Below, piece by piece: positions 37,376-47,044 of a stretch of 64,000 nt of DNA. The DNA lies in the NCBI RefSeq assembly GCF_018131015.1, contig NZ_JAFCJJ010000007.1:210020-274019 (forward strand), given 5' to 3'. A program made the position numbers and the translations under genes. The notes beneath the pieces were generated by a model. That model searched no databases. It was given only the letters and a program-made list of their open reading frames with translations, and was not told where the DNA came from. How positions within the stretch are numbered: position 1 is the first letter of the stretch; every line of letters begins with the position of its first letter. The stretch comes from Bradyrhizobium diazoefficiens (GTDB lineage Bacteria; Pseudomonadota; Alphaproteobacteria; Rhizobiales; Xanthobacteraceae).

Positions 37376-37672
37376 TTACGCCGCGTCGGCTTCGGTGCTG
37401 GCCTGCGCCGGCTTGGGGCGGCGGGGCAGCGGGAAGGCCTCGCTCTCATACAGCGAGCGGATTCCGTTCTGGTCGAAGCGCGCTTCCTCGACCTGCAGAT
37501 AGGCGCCGTTCAGCGAATCCGTCGGCAATTGCTCCATGGCGAACTGCACCGCCTCGGCCGCAGTGCCGAACCGCCGATAGGTGAAGCCCGCGCGCTTCTT
37601 CTTGCGGATCGCGGCGGGAAACAGTTCGGCGGAGGTGTTGAAGTTGAACGGACGCATTGGACGCATGGTCAA
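37376..37672 (-). CDS. Hypothetical protein, 98 aa
   Basis: The protein starts [21 protein letters not shown] and has a basic patch ([15 protein letters not shown]), then a helical middle ([31 protein letters not shown]) and a proline/alanine tail. No signal peptide or membrane helix is seen. I recognise it only as a conserved hypothetical of rhizobia. Met3 and Met6 are alternative starts. Confidence 0.7.
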   Translation of the reverse strand: MTMRPMRPFNFNTSAELFPAAIRKKKRAGFTYRRFGTAAEAVQFAMEQLPTDSLNGAYLQVEEARFDQNGIRSLYESEAFPLPRRPKPAQASTEADAA

Positions 37673-37877
37673 AGACCTCGTGATCTTCTGTGGGCTTTAA
37701 GCGCGTGGGGTTTTGGAGGGCAAAGGCCGCAATCGGGCAAGCCTGCCGCTTCTCAGTTTCGACCTCTAATATAGGCCGATTTGACAGAAATGCGACCCCT
37801 GCGAACGGAGATGATGAATCCGCGCATGGCTGCCCCGCAACAGGGTTAACCGGAGCAATTTCAATAGTTTACGGCGG

Positions 37878-38042
37878 TTATAATTTACCCAGAAGCAGCA
37901 GGACGATCAGCACCACGAGCACGACTCCGCCGATTCCCATGCCCGAATGGCCGAGGCCGTAGCCATAGCCGCCGAACCGGCCGGACATGCCGCCCAGCAG
38001 ATAGATGATCACCAGGATGATCAGGATGGTCCCGAGTGTCAT
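37878..38042 (-). CDS. DUF3309 small membrane protein, 54 aa
   Basis: The short sequence has two hydrophobic helices (MTLGTILIILVIIYLLGG and GIGGVVLVVLIVLLLLG) separated by a glycine/tyrosine-rich loop (FGGYGYGLGHSG), the DUF3309 pattern. GGGAGG before ATG 38042 supports the start; a 21-residue extension is unlikely. Function is unknown, and it is probably an inner-membrane stress protein. Confidence 0.85.
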   Translation of the reverse strand: MTLGTILIILVIIYLLGGMSGRFGGYGYGLGHSGMGIGGVVLVVLIVLLLLGKL

Positions 38043-38150
38043 GGCATCCTCCCTGGCGGCCGCCAAACTGCGATGATCGGCCGCACCGCCAAAGAAGAAA
38101 AGCACATCCCGCCGCCGGGTTCCATGCCGGAACCGCGGCGGCGCAGCCGG

Positions 38151-38570
38151 TTATTTGGGCTCGAGCTTCAGCGCGGCCGAGTTGATGCAGTAGCGCAGGC
38201 CGGTCGGGCCCGGACCATCCGGGAAAACGTGGCCGAGATGGCCGCTGCACTTGGAGCACAGCACCTCGGTGCGGATCATGCCGTGGCTGGTGTCCCGCTC
38301 CTCGTCGATATGGCTCTCGACGGCCGGCGCTGTGAAGCTCGGCCAGCCGCAGCCGGACTCGAACTTGGCGTCGGACTCGAACAACACGTTGCCGCATCCG
38401 GCGCAGACATAGGTGCCGGCGCGGTGGTCGTGCTCATATTCGCCGGTGAAGGGACGCTCGGTCGCCTTCTCGCGCAGCACCGCGTACTGCATCGGCGTCA
38501 GTTCGCGCCGCCACTGCTCGTCGCTCTTGATGACCTTGTCGTCCGTATTTGTCGTCTTGCTGTCGGGCAT
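38151..38570 (-). CDS. msrB: Peptide-methionine (R)-S-oxide reductase MsrB
   Basis: A 139-residue enzyme repairing methionine-R-sulfoxide. Zinc-binding pairs are Cys56/Cys59 (CAGCG) and Cys105/Cys108 (CSKCSG), the catalytic cysteine is Cys128 ([10 protein letters not shown]), and Cys74 (SGCGWPSF) is the likely resolving residue. Other family motifs are [14 protein letters not shown] and [10 protein letters not shown]. No export signal is seen, so it is probably cytoplasmic. It follows msrA by 31 bp on the same strand, so the two form a repair operon. Confidence 0.96.
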   Translation of the reverse strand: MPDSKTTNTDDKVIKSDEQWRRELTPMQYAVLREKATERPFTGEYEHDHRAGTYVCAGCGNVLFESDAKFESGCGWPSFTAPAVESHIDEERDTSHGMIRTEVLCSKCSGHLGHVFPDGPGPTGLRYCINSAALKLEPK

Positions 38571-38601
38571 GGATCTCCCGTTTTCTGAAATGATCTTTCG
38601 A

Positions 38602-39306
38602 TCAGTTGGTGACCTTGCTGGCGTTCACCAGAGTCGGCTTCTCGATGTAGTTATCGGCGAACAGCTTTTTCAGGTTCTCGACCTTCGGAATGTCGTTGTA
38701 GGCGATGTAGGGCTGGTTCGGGTGCAGGGTCAGGTAGTCCTGATGATAGGCCTCCGCCGGGTAGAACGCCTCCAGCGCGCCGACCTTGGTCACGATCGGC
38801 TTCTTGAAGACCTTCGCCGCGTTGAGCTGGGCGATATAGGCCTCCGCGACCTTCTTCTGCTCGTCGGAGGTGGTGAAGATCGCCGAGCGATATTGCGGGC
38901 CGGTGTCCGGTCCCTGGCGGTTGAGCTGGGTCGGGTCGTGCACCACGGAGAAGTAGATCTGGAGAATCTTGCCGTAGGAGATCTTCTGCGGGTCGTACTT
39001 GATCTCGACCGACTCGGCATGGCCGGTCCGGCCGCTCGAAACGGTCTCGTAATCGGCGGTCGCCTTGGTGCCGCCGGCATAGCCGGAGACCGCGTTGACG
39101 ACGCCCGCAGTGTGCTGGAACACGCCCTGCACGCCCCAGAAGCAGCCGCCGGCGATCACCGCGGTCTGGGTGCCGCTCGCAGGCGCGGCGTCCACGGCCG
39201 GCGCGGGGATCACGACCGCGTCCTCCGCGGCCCAGGTCGGTGCGGCAAAGGCCAGCGTCACGGCGGTGGTCGCGGCGAGCAGGGACAAGATGGCAGGTCG
39301 GCGCAT
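38602..39306 (-). CDS. msrA: Peptide-methionine (S)-S-oxide reductase MsrA, exported
   Basis: A 234-residue enzyme with an N-terminal signal peptide ([20 protein letters not shown], cleavage near WAA), implying a periplasmic form. The catalytic motif is GGCFWG with Cys55, followed by [27 protein letters not shown] and [11 protein letters not shown] 39306 has AGAGGAT upstream and gives the clean signal peptide; a long upstream open extension is rejected. It repairs methionine-S-sulfoxide, and msrB follows in the same unit. Confidence 0.94.
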   Translation of the reverse strand: MRRPAILSLLAATTAVTLAFAAPTWAAEDAVVIPAPAVDAAPASGTQTAVIAGGCFWGVQGVFQHTAGVVNAVSGYAGGTKATADYETVSSGRTGHAESVEIKYDPQKISYGKILQIYFSVVHDPTQLNRQGPDTGPQYRSAIFTTSDEQKKVAEAYIAQLNAAKVFKKPIVTKVGALEAFYPAEAYHQDYLTLHPNQPYIAYNDIPKVENLKKLFADNYIEKPTLVNASKVTN

Positions 39307-39551
39307 GGCGATCCTCTTTCGGAAGGTCTGACAGTCTAGGGCGGGCGGGGGCGGGCGAACAGCCCGTTCGGCCCCGTTTTGGCGTCGTCCGAGATACGGC
39401 CGCAGGCGGCGAATGTTACGGCGGGAGGGACACGAGTCTGTGAGTAAGCTTCCGGGTGGTCCGGCTTGGCGGGACGGGGAACTCCGCGCTAGATGAACCC
39501 GCGCGATCGATGATCGACCCAAGGATTGATGGCTGGAGCTCGCCCGACAAC

Positions 39552-41237
39552 ATGCTGCGCGTCGTTTCCCTCGCCCTCCTCATCCTGATCTCCGGCGCGG
39601 CGAGCGCCGCGGCGGAGCCGCCGGCCGGCGACGATCTTGCTTTGTGCCGGGACCGCCAGACGGAGGGGCCTGCGCGCGCGCAGGCCTGCGACAATTTGCT
39701 GAACGCCGGCAAGCTCAGCGGCAAGGACAAGGCGCTCGCCCTCGTCGTGCGCGGCAACGCGCTGATCGCCAAGCGCGACTATGACCGCGCGATCGAGGCG
39801 CTGTCGTCCGCCCTCGAAGCCGATCCGGACAATGTCGGCGCCATGAATGTGCGCGGCATCGCCCATGAGCGCAAGGGCGAGGACGATCTCGCCATGGCCG
39901 ACTACAACCGCGCGATTGGCAAGCGCGCCAATTTCGGCTTCGCCTATAACAATCGCGGGACCATCCAGTTGCGCCGGGGCGCGCTGCAAAGCGCGCTCGA
40001 CGATTTCAGCCTGTCGATCAAATACACGCCCAAATTCCTGCTCGGCTGGACCAATCGGGCCCGCGTGCGTACCTTGATGAAGGATTACAACGGCGCGATC
40101 GCCGACTTTGCCGAGGCCGAGAAGATCGACCCGGCCGCACCGCAGATCGCCAGCCATCGCTGTATCACCTGGGGCATGATGGGCAAATACGACCAGGCCT
40201 TCGCCGACTGCGACGGACTGATCCAGAAGCAGCCGAAGAACGCCTACGCAATCAACAACCGCGCCGACGTCAACATGATGAAGGGCGACCTCGACGCCGC
40301 GCTGAGGGATTACAACGCGGTCATCCAGGCCTACCCCAACAACGTGCGCGCCCATTCCGGCCGCGGCCAGATCTATGAGGCGAAGCACGATCTCGCCCAG
40401 GCGCGCGCCGACTACCGCGCGGCGGCCTATACGCTGACGAAGTTCGACGATATCGAGGTCGCGCAGGCCCGCGCCAGGGCGCAGGAGCGGCTCGTCGCGC
40501 TGACGCCGCAGGTGCCGGCCGCGCCGACCGGGCGCCGCGTCGCCCTGGTGATCGGCAACGGCGCCTACAAGAACGTCCACGCTCTGCCCAATCCGCCGCG
40601 GGATTCGAAATTGGTCGCGGGCGTGCTGCGCGATCTCGGTTTCCAGACCGTGATGGACACGCGGGACCTGACCCGTGACAAGTTCTTCCAGACCCTGCAG
40701 GCCTTCGCCGAGGAGGCGGAAAAGGCCGATTGGGCGGTGGTCTACTATGCCGGCCATGGTTTCGAGATCGGCGGCGTGAACTATCTGGTGCCGATCGACG
40801 CAAAATTGTCCGCCGACAAGGACGCCGAGACCGAGGCCGTCGCGCTGGAGCAGGTGATCGCCGCCGTCGGTGCCGCGCGGAAGGTGCGGCTGGTGATACT
40901 GGATGCCTGCCGCGACAATCCGTTCGCGCCGACCATGCAGCGCACGCTGTCGCTGAAGCTGGTCGACAAGGGCTTTTCCAACATCGAGCCCGGCGCCGGC
41001 TTCATGGTGGTCTACGCCGCCAAGCACGGCGAGACCGCGATGGACGGCGAGGGCGGCGCCGACAGCCCGTTCGCCACCGCGCTCGCCCGCGAGATCAGGG
41101 AGCCGAAGGTGGAGATCCGGAAGTTGTTCGACATCATCCGCGACGACGTCTTTTCCGCAACCAAGCACGAGCAGCAGCCGTTCACTTATGGCTCCCCGCC
41201 GGGGCGCGAGGATTTTTATTTTGTCGCGGGGAAATAA
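39552..41237 (+). CDS. Caspase-like (peptidase C14) protein with TPR repeats, exported
   Basis: A 561-residue protein. A signal peptide (MLRVVSLALLILISGAASAA) is followed by TPR repeats over about 50-310 (ALVVRGNALIAKRDYDRAIEALSSAL; FGFAYNNRGTIQLRRGALQSAL). The C-terminal caspase domain, from about residue 325 (RRVALVIGNGAYKNVHALPNPPRDSKLV), has the His-Cys dyad His402 (YYAGHGFE) and Cys453 (LDACRDNPF). It is therefore likely an active metacaspase-type protease in the periplasm. Its substrate is unknown. ATG 39552 gives the signal peptide; the ribosome site is weak and an in-frame upstream start cannot be excluded. Confidence 0.88.
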   Translation: MLRVVSLALLILISGAASAAAEPPAGDDLALCRDRQTEGPARAQACDNLLNAGKLSGKDKALALVVRGNALIAKRDYDRAIEALSSALEADPDNVGAMNVRGIAHERKGEDDLAMADYNRAIGKRANFGFAYNNRGTIQLRRGALQSALDDFSLSIKYTPKFLLGWTNRARVRTLMKDYNGAIADFAEAEKIDPAAPQIASHRCITWGMMGKYDQAFADCDGLIQKQPKNAYAINNRADVNMMKGDLDAALRDYNAVIQAYPNNVRAHSGRGQIYEAKHDLAQARADYRAAAYTLTKFDDIEVAQARARAQERLVALTPQVPAAPTGRRVALVIGNGAYKNVHALPNPPRDSKLVAGVLRDLGFQTVMDTRDLTRDKFFQTLQAFAEEAEKADWAVVYYAGHGFEIGGVNYLVPIDAKLSADKDAETEAVALEQVIAAVGAARKVRLVILDACRDNPFAPTMQRTLSLKLVDKGFSNIEPGAGFMVVYAAKHGETAMDGEGGADSPFATALAREIREPKVEIRKLFDIIRDDVFSATKHEQQPFTYGSPPGREDFYFVAGK

Positions 41238-41279
41238 GGGATCGCGCGTGCGACGCGACAGCGGAGCCTAACCCCCGCT

Positions 41280-41418
41280 GTCGTCCCGGCGAAGGCCGGG
41301 ACCCATAACCACAGGGAGAAGTTTGGCGAAGACTCGTAGTGTTAAATCCTCCGCGGTATGGATACCGACCGCAAAAGATAGATCACGCGGTATGGGTCCC
41401 GGCCTTCGCCGGGACGAC
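41280..41418. repeat. Inverted repeat (GTCGTCCCGGCGAAGGCCGG family)
   Basis: GTCGTCCCGGCGAAGGCCGG-type arms at both ends enclose about 85 bp. It lies between convergent genes. A single copy of the same arm is at 63904-63933. Confidence 0.78.
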
Positions 41419-41447
41419 GAGAGGAGTTTGAGGCTCCGGCGTCGACG

Positions 41448-42563
41448 CTAGACCACGATGCTCAGCCGCTTCGCCGCGCGCGTGATGCCCGTGTACAGCC
41501 ACCGCGCCCGCGAATCCTGGAACGCAAAGCTCTCGTCGAACAGCACGACGTCGTCCCATTGCGAGCCCTGCGACTTGTGCACGGTCAGCACGTAGCCGTA
41601 GTCGAACTCGTCATAGGGCTTGCGCTGCTCCCAGGCGATCTGCTCGATGCCGCCCTCGAAGCAGTCGGCGCGGACCGACACCTTCGTCACCTTGTGGCCG
41701 AAATCCTCGTCCGGCGACAGCCGCATCGAGAGGATGCGCGACTTCGAGCGCGAGGCGTTGCGCGACTTGACGCGCCACAGCCCGCCGTTGAACAGGCCCT
41801 TCTTGCGGTTGTTGCGCAGGCACACCAGCTTGTCGCCGGCGACCGGGAAGGGGTCCTCGATGTTCTGGCGCTGGCGCACCCGCATATTGTAGGCGCGGCG
41901 GGTGTTGTTGCGGCCGACCAGCACCTGGTCGGCGTCCATGACGCGGTCGGGATCGAGCTCCTTGCGTGACACCACCTCGCTCTCGCCATAGCGGCCGATG
42001 TCGAGCTCGCGGCCCTCGCGGACGTCCATCGACATCCGCACGATCGGATCGTCCTGGGCCTGGCGGTGCACCTCGGTCAGCATCGCGTCGGGCTCGGTGT
42101 TGGTGAAGAAGCCGCCGCCCTGGATCGGCGGCAGCTGCGCGGGATCGCCCAGCACCAGCAGCGGGCAGTCGAACGACATCAGGTCGCGGCCGAGCTCGGC
42201 GTCGACCATCGAGCATTCGTCGATCACGATCAGCTTGGCCTTGGACGCCGGCGCGTCGTCCCAGAGCTCGAAGCTCGGCTGCTCCTCGCCGGATTCGCGG
42301 GCGCGGTAGATCAAAGAGTGGATGGTGGAGGCGTTGTCGCAACCCTTGTTGCGCATCACCAGCGCCGCCTTGCCGGTGAAGGCGGCGAATTTCACCTCGC
42401 CGTCGACGCCGTCGGCGATGTGCCGCGCCAGCGTGGTCTTGCCGGTGCCGGCAAAGCCGAACAGGCGGAAGATCGGCGGGGTGCCGCCCCGTCCGGGTTT
42501 TGCTTTCAGCCAGTCGCCGACGGCTTTCAGCGCGGCATCCTGATGCGGGGTGAAGGTGGCCAT
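41448..42563 (-). CDS. RecD-like ATP-dependent DNA helicase
   Basis: A 371-residue superfamily 1 helicase. Walker A is GFAGTGKTT at 36-44, Walker B LIVIDECSMVD near 120, and motif III VLGDPAQLPPIQGGGFF follows. The C-terminal UvrD/RecD part has GYVLTVHKSQGSQWDDVV and LYTGITRAAKRLSIVV. This is a stand-alone, RecD2-like minimal enzyme, not part of RecBCD. ATG 42563 starts the conserved MATFTPHQDAALK. It is 100 bp downstream of napC on the same strand, but a functional link with nitrate reduction is unlikely. Confidence 0.9.
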   Translation of the reverse strand: MATFTPHQDAALKAVGDWLKAKPGRGGTPPIFRLFGFAGTGKTTLARHIADGVDGEVKFAAFTGKAALVMRNKGCDNASTIHSLIYRARESGEEQPSFELWDDAPASKAKLIVIDECSMVDAELGRDLMSFDCPLLVLGDPAQLPPIQGGGFFTNTEPDAMLTEVHRQAQDDPIVRMSMDVREGRELDIGRYGESEVVSRKELDPDRVMDADQVLVGRNNTRRAYNMRVRQRQNIEDPFPVAGDKLVCLRNNRKKGLFNGGLWRVKSRNASRSKSRILSMRLSPDEDFGHKVTKVSVRADCFEGGIEQIAWEQRKPYDEFDYGYVLTVHKSQGSQWDDVVLFDESFAFQDSRARWLYTGITRAAKRLSIVV

Positions 42564-42663
42564 ATCTGTCTTTGGGAAGGGCGAAACGAGGCGATTCGCC
42601 ATTCCCCAAAACTAACCATTCGCCCCGCCGGTTCAAGCGGGGCGAATCCGGCTCCGGGCGGCC

Positions 42664-43305
42664 CTATTGCCAGCCGGGAACGCCGCGCATGTCGGGCAAT
42701 TGGTGGGCGATGCCCTTGTGACAGTCGATGCAGGTCTTTTCCTTGGTGAACAGGAAGCGCTGGTGCGCCACCGAGGCCCGCGGCGACTGCTTGGTGATGT
42801 CCATGGAATCGGCGCTGTGGCAGTTGCGACATTCCAGCGAATCGTTGGCCTTGAAGCGCGCCCATTCGTGCGCGGCGAGCTCGAGCCGATGGTCGACGAA
42901 CTTCTCGCGAGTGTCGATGGTGCCGAAGATCTTGCCCCAGACCTCCTTGGAGGCCTGCATCTTGCGCGCGATCTTGTCGGTCCAGTTGTGCGGGACGTGG
43001 CAGTCCGGGCAGGTCGCGCGCACGCCGGAGCGGTTGGTGAAGTGGATAGTCGACTTCAGCTCGGCGTAGACGTTGTCCTTCATCTCGTGGCAGCCGGTGC
43101 AGAACTTCTCGGTGTTGGTCAGTTCCAGCGCGGTGTTGAAGCCGCCCCAGAAGATGATTCCGGCGACGAAGCCCGCGAGCACGAGCGTGCCCAGCGCGAA
43201 CACCGAGCTCGGACGTCGCAGCACGCCCCAGAGCTCCAGCAGGAAGTCCCAGCTCCGCGCGATGAAGCCGCGCTTCTCCTTTGACTCGTCGGCGGTCGTC
43301 GTCAT
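42664..43305 (-). CDS. napC: Tetraheme cytochrome c NapC
   Basis: A 213-residue membrane-anchored quinol dehydrogenase passing electrons to NapAB. An N-terminal helix ([22 protein letters not shown]) is followed by four CxxCH heme sites at Cys69, Cys99, Cys159 and Cys192. The family motif [13 protein letters not shown] is intact. ATG 43305 overlaps the napB stop by 4 bp, so the genes are translationally coupled. It is last in the nap operon. Confidence 0.96.
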   Translation of the reverse strand: MTTTADESKEKRGFIARSWDFLLELWGVLRRPSSVFALGTLVLAGFVAGIIFWGGFNTALELTNTEKFCTGCHEMKDNVYAELKSTIHFTNRSGVRATCPDCHVPHNWTDKIARKMQASKEVWGKIFGTIDTREKFVDHRLELAAHEWARFKANDSLECRNCHSADSMDITKQSPRASVAHQRFLFTKEKTCIDCHKGIAHQLPDMRGVPGWQ

Positions 43306-43772
43306 CGGCGTCCACCGGGGCTTGCCCGCGACAGCAGCGTGTCGATGTCGGTGAAGTCGTTGCTGACGGGCGGGGTGGCGGTGTTCTGCGGCACGTGGCA
43401 CTCCGTGCAGAAGAAGCGGCGCGGCGAGATCGAGGCCAGGAACTGGCCGTCACGGTCCATGAAGTGCGTGATCGACACCATCGGCGCCTGCGATTCGGCG
43501 GTGCGCGCCCGCGCGTGGCAGGACAGGCACTTGTTGCCGTTGAGGTCGATCTGGTAGCCGTCGATATTGTGCGGAATCACCGGCGGCTGCTCCGGGTAGT
43601 TGCGCGACTCCTTCTCGGCGGTGTTGCGGTTCGGCAGCATCGGTGGCGCCGGGCCCTCGTCGTTGAGCGGCGTCGCGCCGCGCAGGCCGGAATTCACGGT
43701 CTGCGCGGCCAGAGAACCCGTGCCGATCGCGATCGCGATCGCCAGCAGGGCAATTCCAGTTCGCTTCAGCAT
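43302..43772 (-). CDS. napB: Periplasmic nitrate reductase small subunit NapB
   Basis: A 156-residue diheme cytochrome c. A signal peptide ([20 protein letters not shown], cleavage near LAAQ) is followed by two heme sites, CLSCH at 82-86 and CTECH at 122-126, with likely axial histidines at His68 and His103. The PPMLPNRNT and [13 protein letters not shown] motifs are typical. ATG 43772 lies 3 bases from the napA stop. It carries electrons from NapC to NapA in the periplasm. Confidence 0.96.
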   Translation of the reverse strand: MLKRTGIALLAIAIAIGTGSLAAQTVNSGLRGATPLNDEGPAPPMLPNRNTAEKESRNYPEQPPVIPHNIDGYQIDLNGNKCLSCHARARTAESQAPMVSITHFMDRDGQFLASISPRRFFCTECHVPQNTATPPVSNDFTDIDTLLSRASPGGRR

Positions 43773-43774
43773 GG

Positions 43775-46279
43775 TCACACCCGCTCGATGCGCACGGCGC
43801 ATTTCTTGAAATCGGTTTGCAGCGAGATCGGATCGGTGGCGTCCAGCGTCACCTTGTTGATCAGCTTGGATTCGTCGAACCACGGCACGAAGACGAGGCC
43901 CTTTGGCGGCCGGTCGCGGCCGCGCGTCTCGAGGCGTGCGCGGATGAAGCCGCGGCGCGACACCACCTTCACCTCGTCACCGCGCCGCAGCTTCATGTCC
44001 TGCGCATCGTCCGGATGCATGAAGCACACGGCCTCGGGGAACGCCTTGTAGAGCTCGGGCACGCGGCGCGTCATGGTGCCGGAATGCCAGTGCTCCAGCA
44101 CGCGGCCGGTCGAGAGCCAGAACGGATAGTCGTTGTCGGGCGATTCCGCCGCCGGCTCGAACGGCAGCGCGAAGATGCGCGCCTTGCCGTCGGCATGACC
44201 GTAGAACTGCACGTCGGTGCCCTGCTTGACATAGGGGTCGCTGCCCTCGCGGAAACGCCATTTGGTTTCCTGGCCGTTGACCACCGGCCAGCGCAGGCCG
44301 CGCTCGCGGTGATAAGTCTCGAACGGCGCGAGGTCGTGGCCATGGCCGCGGCCGAAGGTGGCATACTCCTCGAACAGGCCCTTATGCACGTAGAAGCCGA
44401 ACGCCTTGGATTCATCGTTGGCGTAGCCCTGCTCGATCTCCGAGGTTGGAAACTTGTCGACCTGACCGTTCTTGAACAGCACATCGAACAGCGTCTTGCC
44501 GCGCACTTCCGGCTTCTTGGCAATCAGCTCCTCCGTCCACACCTCCTCGATCTTGAAGCGCTTGGAGAACTCCATGAGCTGCCAGAGATCGGACTTCGAT
44601 TCTCCGGGCGCGTTGACGAGCTGGTGCCAGAACTGCGTGCGCCGCTCGGCATTGCCATAGGCGCCTTCCTTCTCCACCCACATCGCAGTCGGCAGGATCA
44701 GGTCGGCGGCGAGCGCCGTCACCGTCGGATAGGCGTCGGAGACGACGATGAAATTGTCGGGGTTGCGGAAGCCCGGATAGGTCTCCTCGTTGACGTTGGG
44801 ACCGGCCTGTATGTTGTTGTTGACCTGGACCCAATAGGCGTTGATCAGGCCGTCCTTCAGCATCCGGCTCTGCAGCACGGCATGGGCGCCGTTCTTGTCG
44901 GGAATGGTGCCCTCCGGCAGCTGCCAGATCTTCTCGGCGATGTCGCGATGCGCCTTGTTGACGACGACCATGTCGGCGGGCAGGCGGTGCGAGAAGGTGC
45001 CGACCTCGCGCGCGGTGCCGCAGGCCGAGGGCTGGCCGGTCAGCGAGAACGGGCTGTTGCCGGGCGCGGAGATTTTGCCGGTCAGGAGATGGATGTTGTA
45101 GACGAGGTTGTTGCACCAGACGCCACGGGTGTGCTGGTTGAAGCCCATGGTCCAGAACGAGACCACCTTGGTCTTGGGATCGGCATAGAGCTCGGCGAGC
45201 GCCTCCAGGCGATTGAGCGGTACGCCGGACATTTGCGCCGCCTTTTCCAGCGTGTAGTCCGAGACGAACTTGACGTATTCGTCATAGGTCATGTCGGTGG
45301 AATCGTTGGCCTTGGCCGCGCCGGTTGCTTTCTTCTGCAGCGGATGCTCGGGCCTCAAACCATAGCCAATGTCGGTCTGGCCGCGCTTGAACACGGTGTG
45401 CGCGGCGACGAAGTCCTTGTTGACGCGATTGGTCTTGATGATGTGGTTGGCGATGGCGTTGAGGATGTAGAGATCGGTCTGCGGCACGAACACCATGCCG
45501 ATATCGGCGAGGTCGAACGAGCGGTGCTCGAAGGTCGAGAGCACGGCAACGCGGACATGCGGGGCGGACAGCCGGCGATCGGCGACGCGCGTCCACAGGA
45601 TCGGGTGCATCTCCGCCATGTTGGAGCCCCACAGCACGAAGGCGTCGGTCGCCTCGATGTCGTCATAGCAGCCGGGCGGCTCGTCGATGCCGAAGGTGCG
45701 CATCATGCCGGCGACTGCCGAGGCCATGCAGTGGCGTGCATTGGGGTCGATGTTGTTGGTGCGGAAGCCGGCCTTGAACAGTTTTGCGGCGGCATAGCCT
45801 TCCCAGATCGTCCACTGGCCGGAGCCGAACATGGCGACGCCGTTCGGCCCGCGCTTCTTGAAGGCCTCCTTCCACTTCACGGCCATGATGTCGAAGGCTT
45901 CGTCCCAGGACACCGGCGTGAACTCGCCGTTCTTGTCGTATTTGCCGTTCGTCTTGCGCAGCAGCGGCTGCGTCAGGCGGTCATGGCCGTACATGATCTT
46001 GGACAGGAAGTAGCCCTTGACGCAGTTGAGGCCGCGATTGACCTCGGCCTTGATGTCGCCATGGGTGGCGACGACGCGGTTGTCCTTGGTCGCGACCATG
46101 ACCGAGCAGCCGGTGCCGCAGAAGCGGCAGGCGGCCTTGTCCCATTTCAGTTCGTTGCTGTCGCGCTCGGAAACGAGATTGGCGGCGAGCGCCGGAGCCG
46201 GCATGCCTGCGGCGGCGGCCGCGATGGCGGCGGCCTCGAGCTTCAGCATCTGGCGGCGGTCGAGCTTTGGCGATGTCAT
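43775..46279 (-). CDS. napA: Periplasmic nitrate reductase catalytic subunit NapA
   Basis: An 834-residue molybdoenzyme reducing nitrate to nitrite. A Tat signal ([20 protein letters not shown]) precedes the 4Fe-4S site Cys51, Cys54, Cys58 and Cys86 ([15 protein letters not shown]). The Mo ligand is Cys184 ([12 protein letters not shown]), and later bis-MGD segments such as [22 protein letters not shown] are complete. ATG 46279 follows GAGGAAG and starts the Tat peptide; a 59-residue upstream extension overlaps napD and is rejected. It lies between napD and napB. Confidence 0.98.
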   Translation of the reverse strand: MTSPKLDRRQMLKLEAAAIAAAAAGMPAPALAANLVSERDSNELKWDKAACRFCGTGCSVMVATKDNRVVATHGDIKAEVNRGLNCVKGYFLSKIMYGHDRLTQPLLRKTNGKYDKNGEFTPVSWDEAFDIMAVKWKEAFKKRGPNGVAMFGSGQWTIWEGYAAAKLFKAGFRTNNIDPNARHCMASAVAGMMRTFGIDEPPGCYDDIEATDAFVLWGSNMAEMHPILWTRVADRRLSAPHVRVAVLSTFEHRSFDLADIGMVFVPQTDLYILNAIANHIIKTNRVNKDFVAAHTVFKRGQTDIGYGLRPEHPLQKKATGAAKANDSTDMTYDEYVKFVSDYTLEKAAQMSGVPLNRLEALAELYADPKTKVVSFWTMGFNQHTRGVWCNNLVYNIHLLTGKISAPGNSPFSLTGQPSACGTAREVGTFSHRLPADMVVVNKAHRDIAEKIWQLPEGTIPDKNGAHAVLQSRMLKDGLINAYWVQVNNNIQAGPNVNEETYPGFRNPDNFIVVSDAYPTVTALAADLILPTAMWVEKEGAYGNAERRTQFWHQLVNAPGESKSDLWQLMEFSKRFKIEEVWTEELIAKKPEVRGKTLFDVLFKNGQVDKFPTSEIEQGYANDESKAFGFYVHKGLFEEYATFGRGHGHDLAPFETYHRERGLRWPVVNGQETKWRFREGSDPYVKQGTDVQFYGHADGKARIFALPFEPAAESPDNDYPFWLSTGRVLEHWHSGTMTRRVPELYKAFPEAVCFMHPDDAQDMKLRRGDEVKVVSRRGFIRARLETRGRDRPPKGLVFVPWFDESKLINKVTLDATDPISLQTDFKKCAVRIERV

Positions 46280-46295
46280 GATGCTCTTCCTCAAC

Positions 46296-46610
46296 TCAGG
46301 CGGTTTCAATGGCGTGGAACACGAGTGCGGCCGAATAGACGTTCGACAGCGACTGGATGGTGTTGAGGATGGTGCCGAGGCTGCCGGCGTCGGGCGCCTC
46401 GGTGACGACGACGAGCTTTCCGCGCGGGTCGCGGCCGTGGATCTCGCAGCCGGCAATCGCGGTGATCTCCGCTTCCAGCTCAGTGAGGCGCTCGGGGCGC
46501 GCCTGCACCAGGATGCTGGCGATCTCGTAGCCCGGCGGCGGGACGATGCGCTCGGCGCTGAGCACCTTGCCGGTGATCAGTGCACGGCGGTTGAGTTTGG
46601 GCTGGGCCAT
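46296..46610 (-). CDS. napD: NapD, Tat chaperone for NapA
   Basis: A 104-residue cytoplasmic protein that binds the NapA Tat peptide and aids maturation. The ferredoxin-like fold has [45 protein letters not shown] and a final helix. The N-terminal stretch ([17 protein letters not shown]) is somewhat long. ATG 46610 starts it. The gene ends 16 bp before napA. Confidence 0.9.
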   Translation of the reverse strand: MAQPKLNRRALITGKVLSAERIVPPPGYEIASILVQARPERLTELEAEITAIAGCEIHGRDPRGKLVVVTEAPDAGSLGTILNTIQSLSNVYSAALVFHAIETA

Positions 46611-46635
46611 ATGCCTGCCTTTCGCTGTTCGGGGA

Positions 46636-46821
46636 TCAATGCGGGGAGGGTGGCGGGCCGGGAGGGCCGGCGAACATCTGGTAAATCCAGACCCCAAGAC
46701 CATACGTGCCGACCGTTCCGACCGCGAGGACGGGCATCACGACCGCGGTCAGGAACAGGAACGCAAAGATCTCCATGCGCTTACGGCGCACGCGCGAGGT
46801 CGTGTCGTCAGGGGCCGACAT
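46636..46821 (-). CDS. napE: NapE, small membrane protein of the nap operon
   Basis: A 61-residue protein with a charged N-terminus (RVRRKRMEIFAFLFLTAVVMP), one membrane helix and the typical FGVWIYQM-like motif YGLGVWIYQMFAGPPGPPP. Its role is unknown in the family. It is first in the operon, and the box at 46910 lies about 95 bp upstream. Confidence 0.92.
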   Translation of the reverse strand: MSAPDDTTSRVRRKRMEIFAFLFLTAVVMPVLAVGTVGTYGLGVWIYQMFAGPPGPPPSPH

Positions 46822-46909
46822 ATTCGGTCTCTCTGAAAAGGTACTGAATCAAGACGGCATCCGGGCCGTTGCCTTGCTGCACTTCTGGTGCAAGCAAGCC
46901 GGCAATGCG

Positions 46910-46923
46910 TTGATTTGGATCAA
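46910..46923 (-). promoter_or_regulatory. FixK-like box upstream of napEDABC
   Basis: The site reads TTGATTTGGATCAA, a full TTGAT-N4-ATCAA match. Its centre is about 95 bp upstream of napE, as expected for low-oxygen activation of nap genes. Confidence 0.8.
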
Positions 46924-47044
46924 TCATTCAACTTGCCGGAATGCCGCAGCTGCCAGGACCGCGGGCGCAAGTTTGGGCTGTGCGACGTTGCGGGAACATG
47001 CCAGAATTGAATTCGGAGCGGAGGCAACGCGCTTTGTGAACGCC

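Noticed and set aside
42563..42664. Helicase as a functional part of the nap operon
   Set aside because: Same strand and 100 bp apart, but the protein is a general RecD-like helicase with no link to nitrate reduction.
43817..46366. Very long open frame antisense to napA
   Set aside because: High GC with strong third-position bias leaves antisense frames open. The napA frame has all catalytic motifs; the antisense product has no recognisable domain and is His/Asp/Val-rich, as expected of a shadow.
46706..47044. N-terminal extension of the acyltransferase gene
   Set aside because: It would run through napE antisense and the nap regulatory box; the family signature starts just after ATG 47045.
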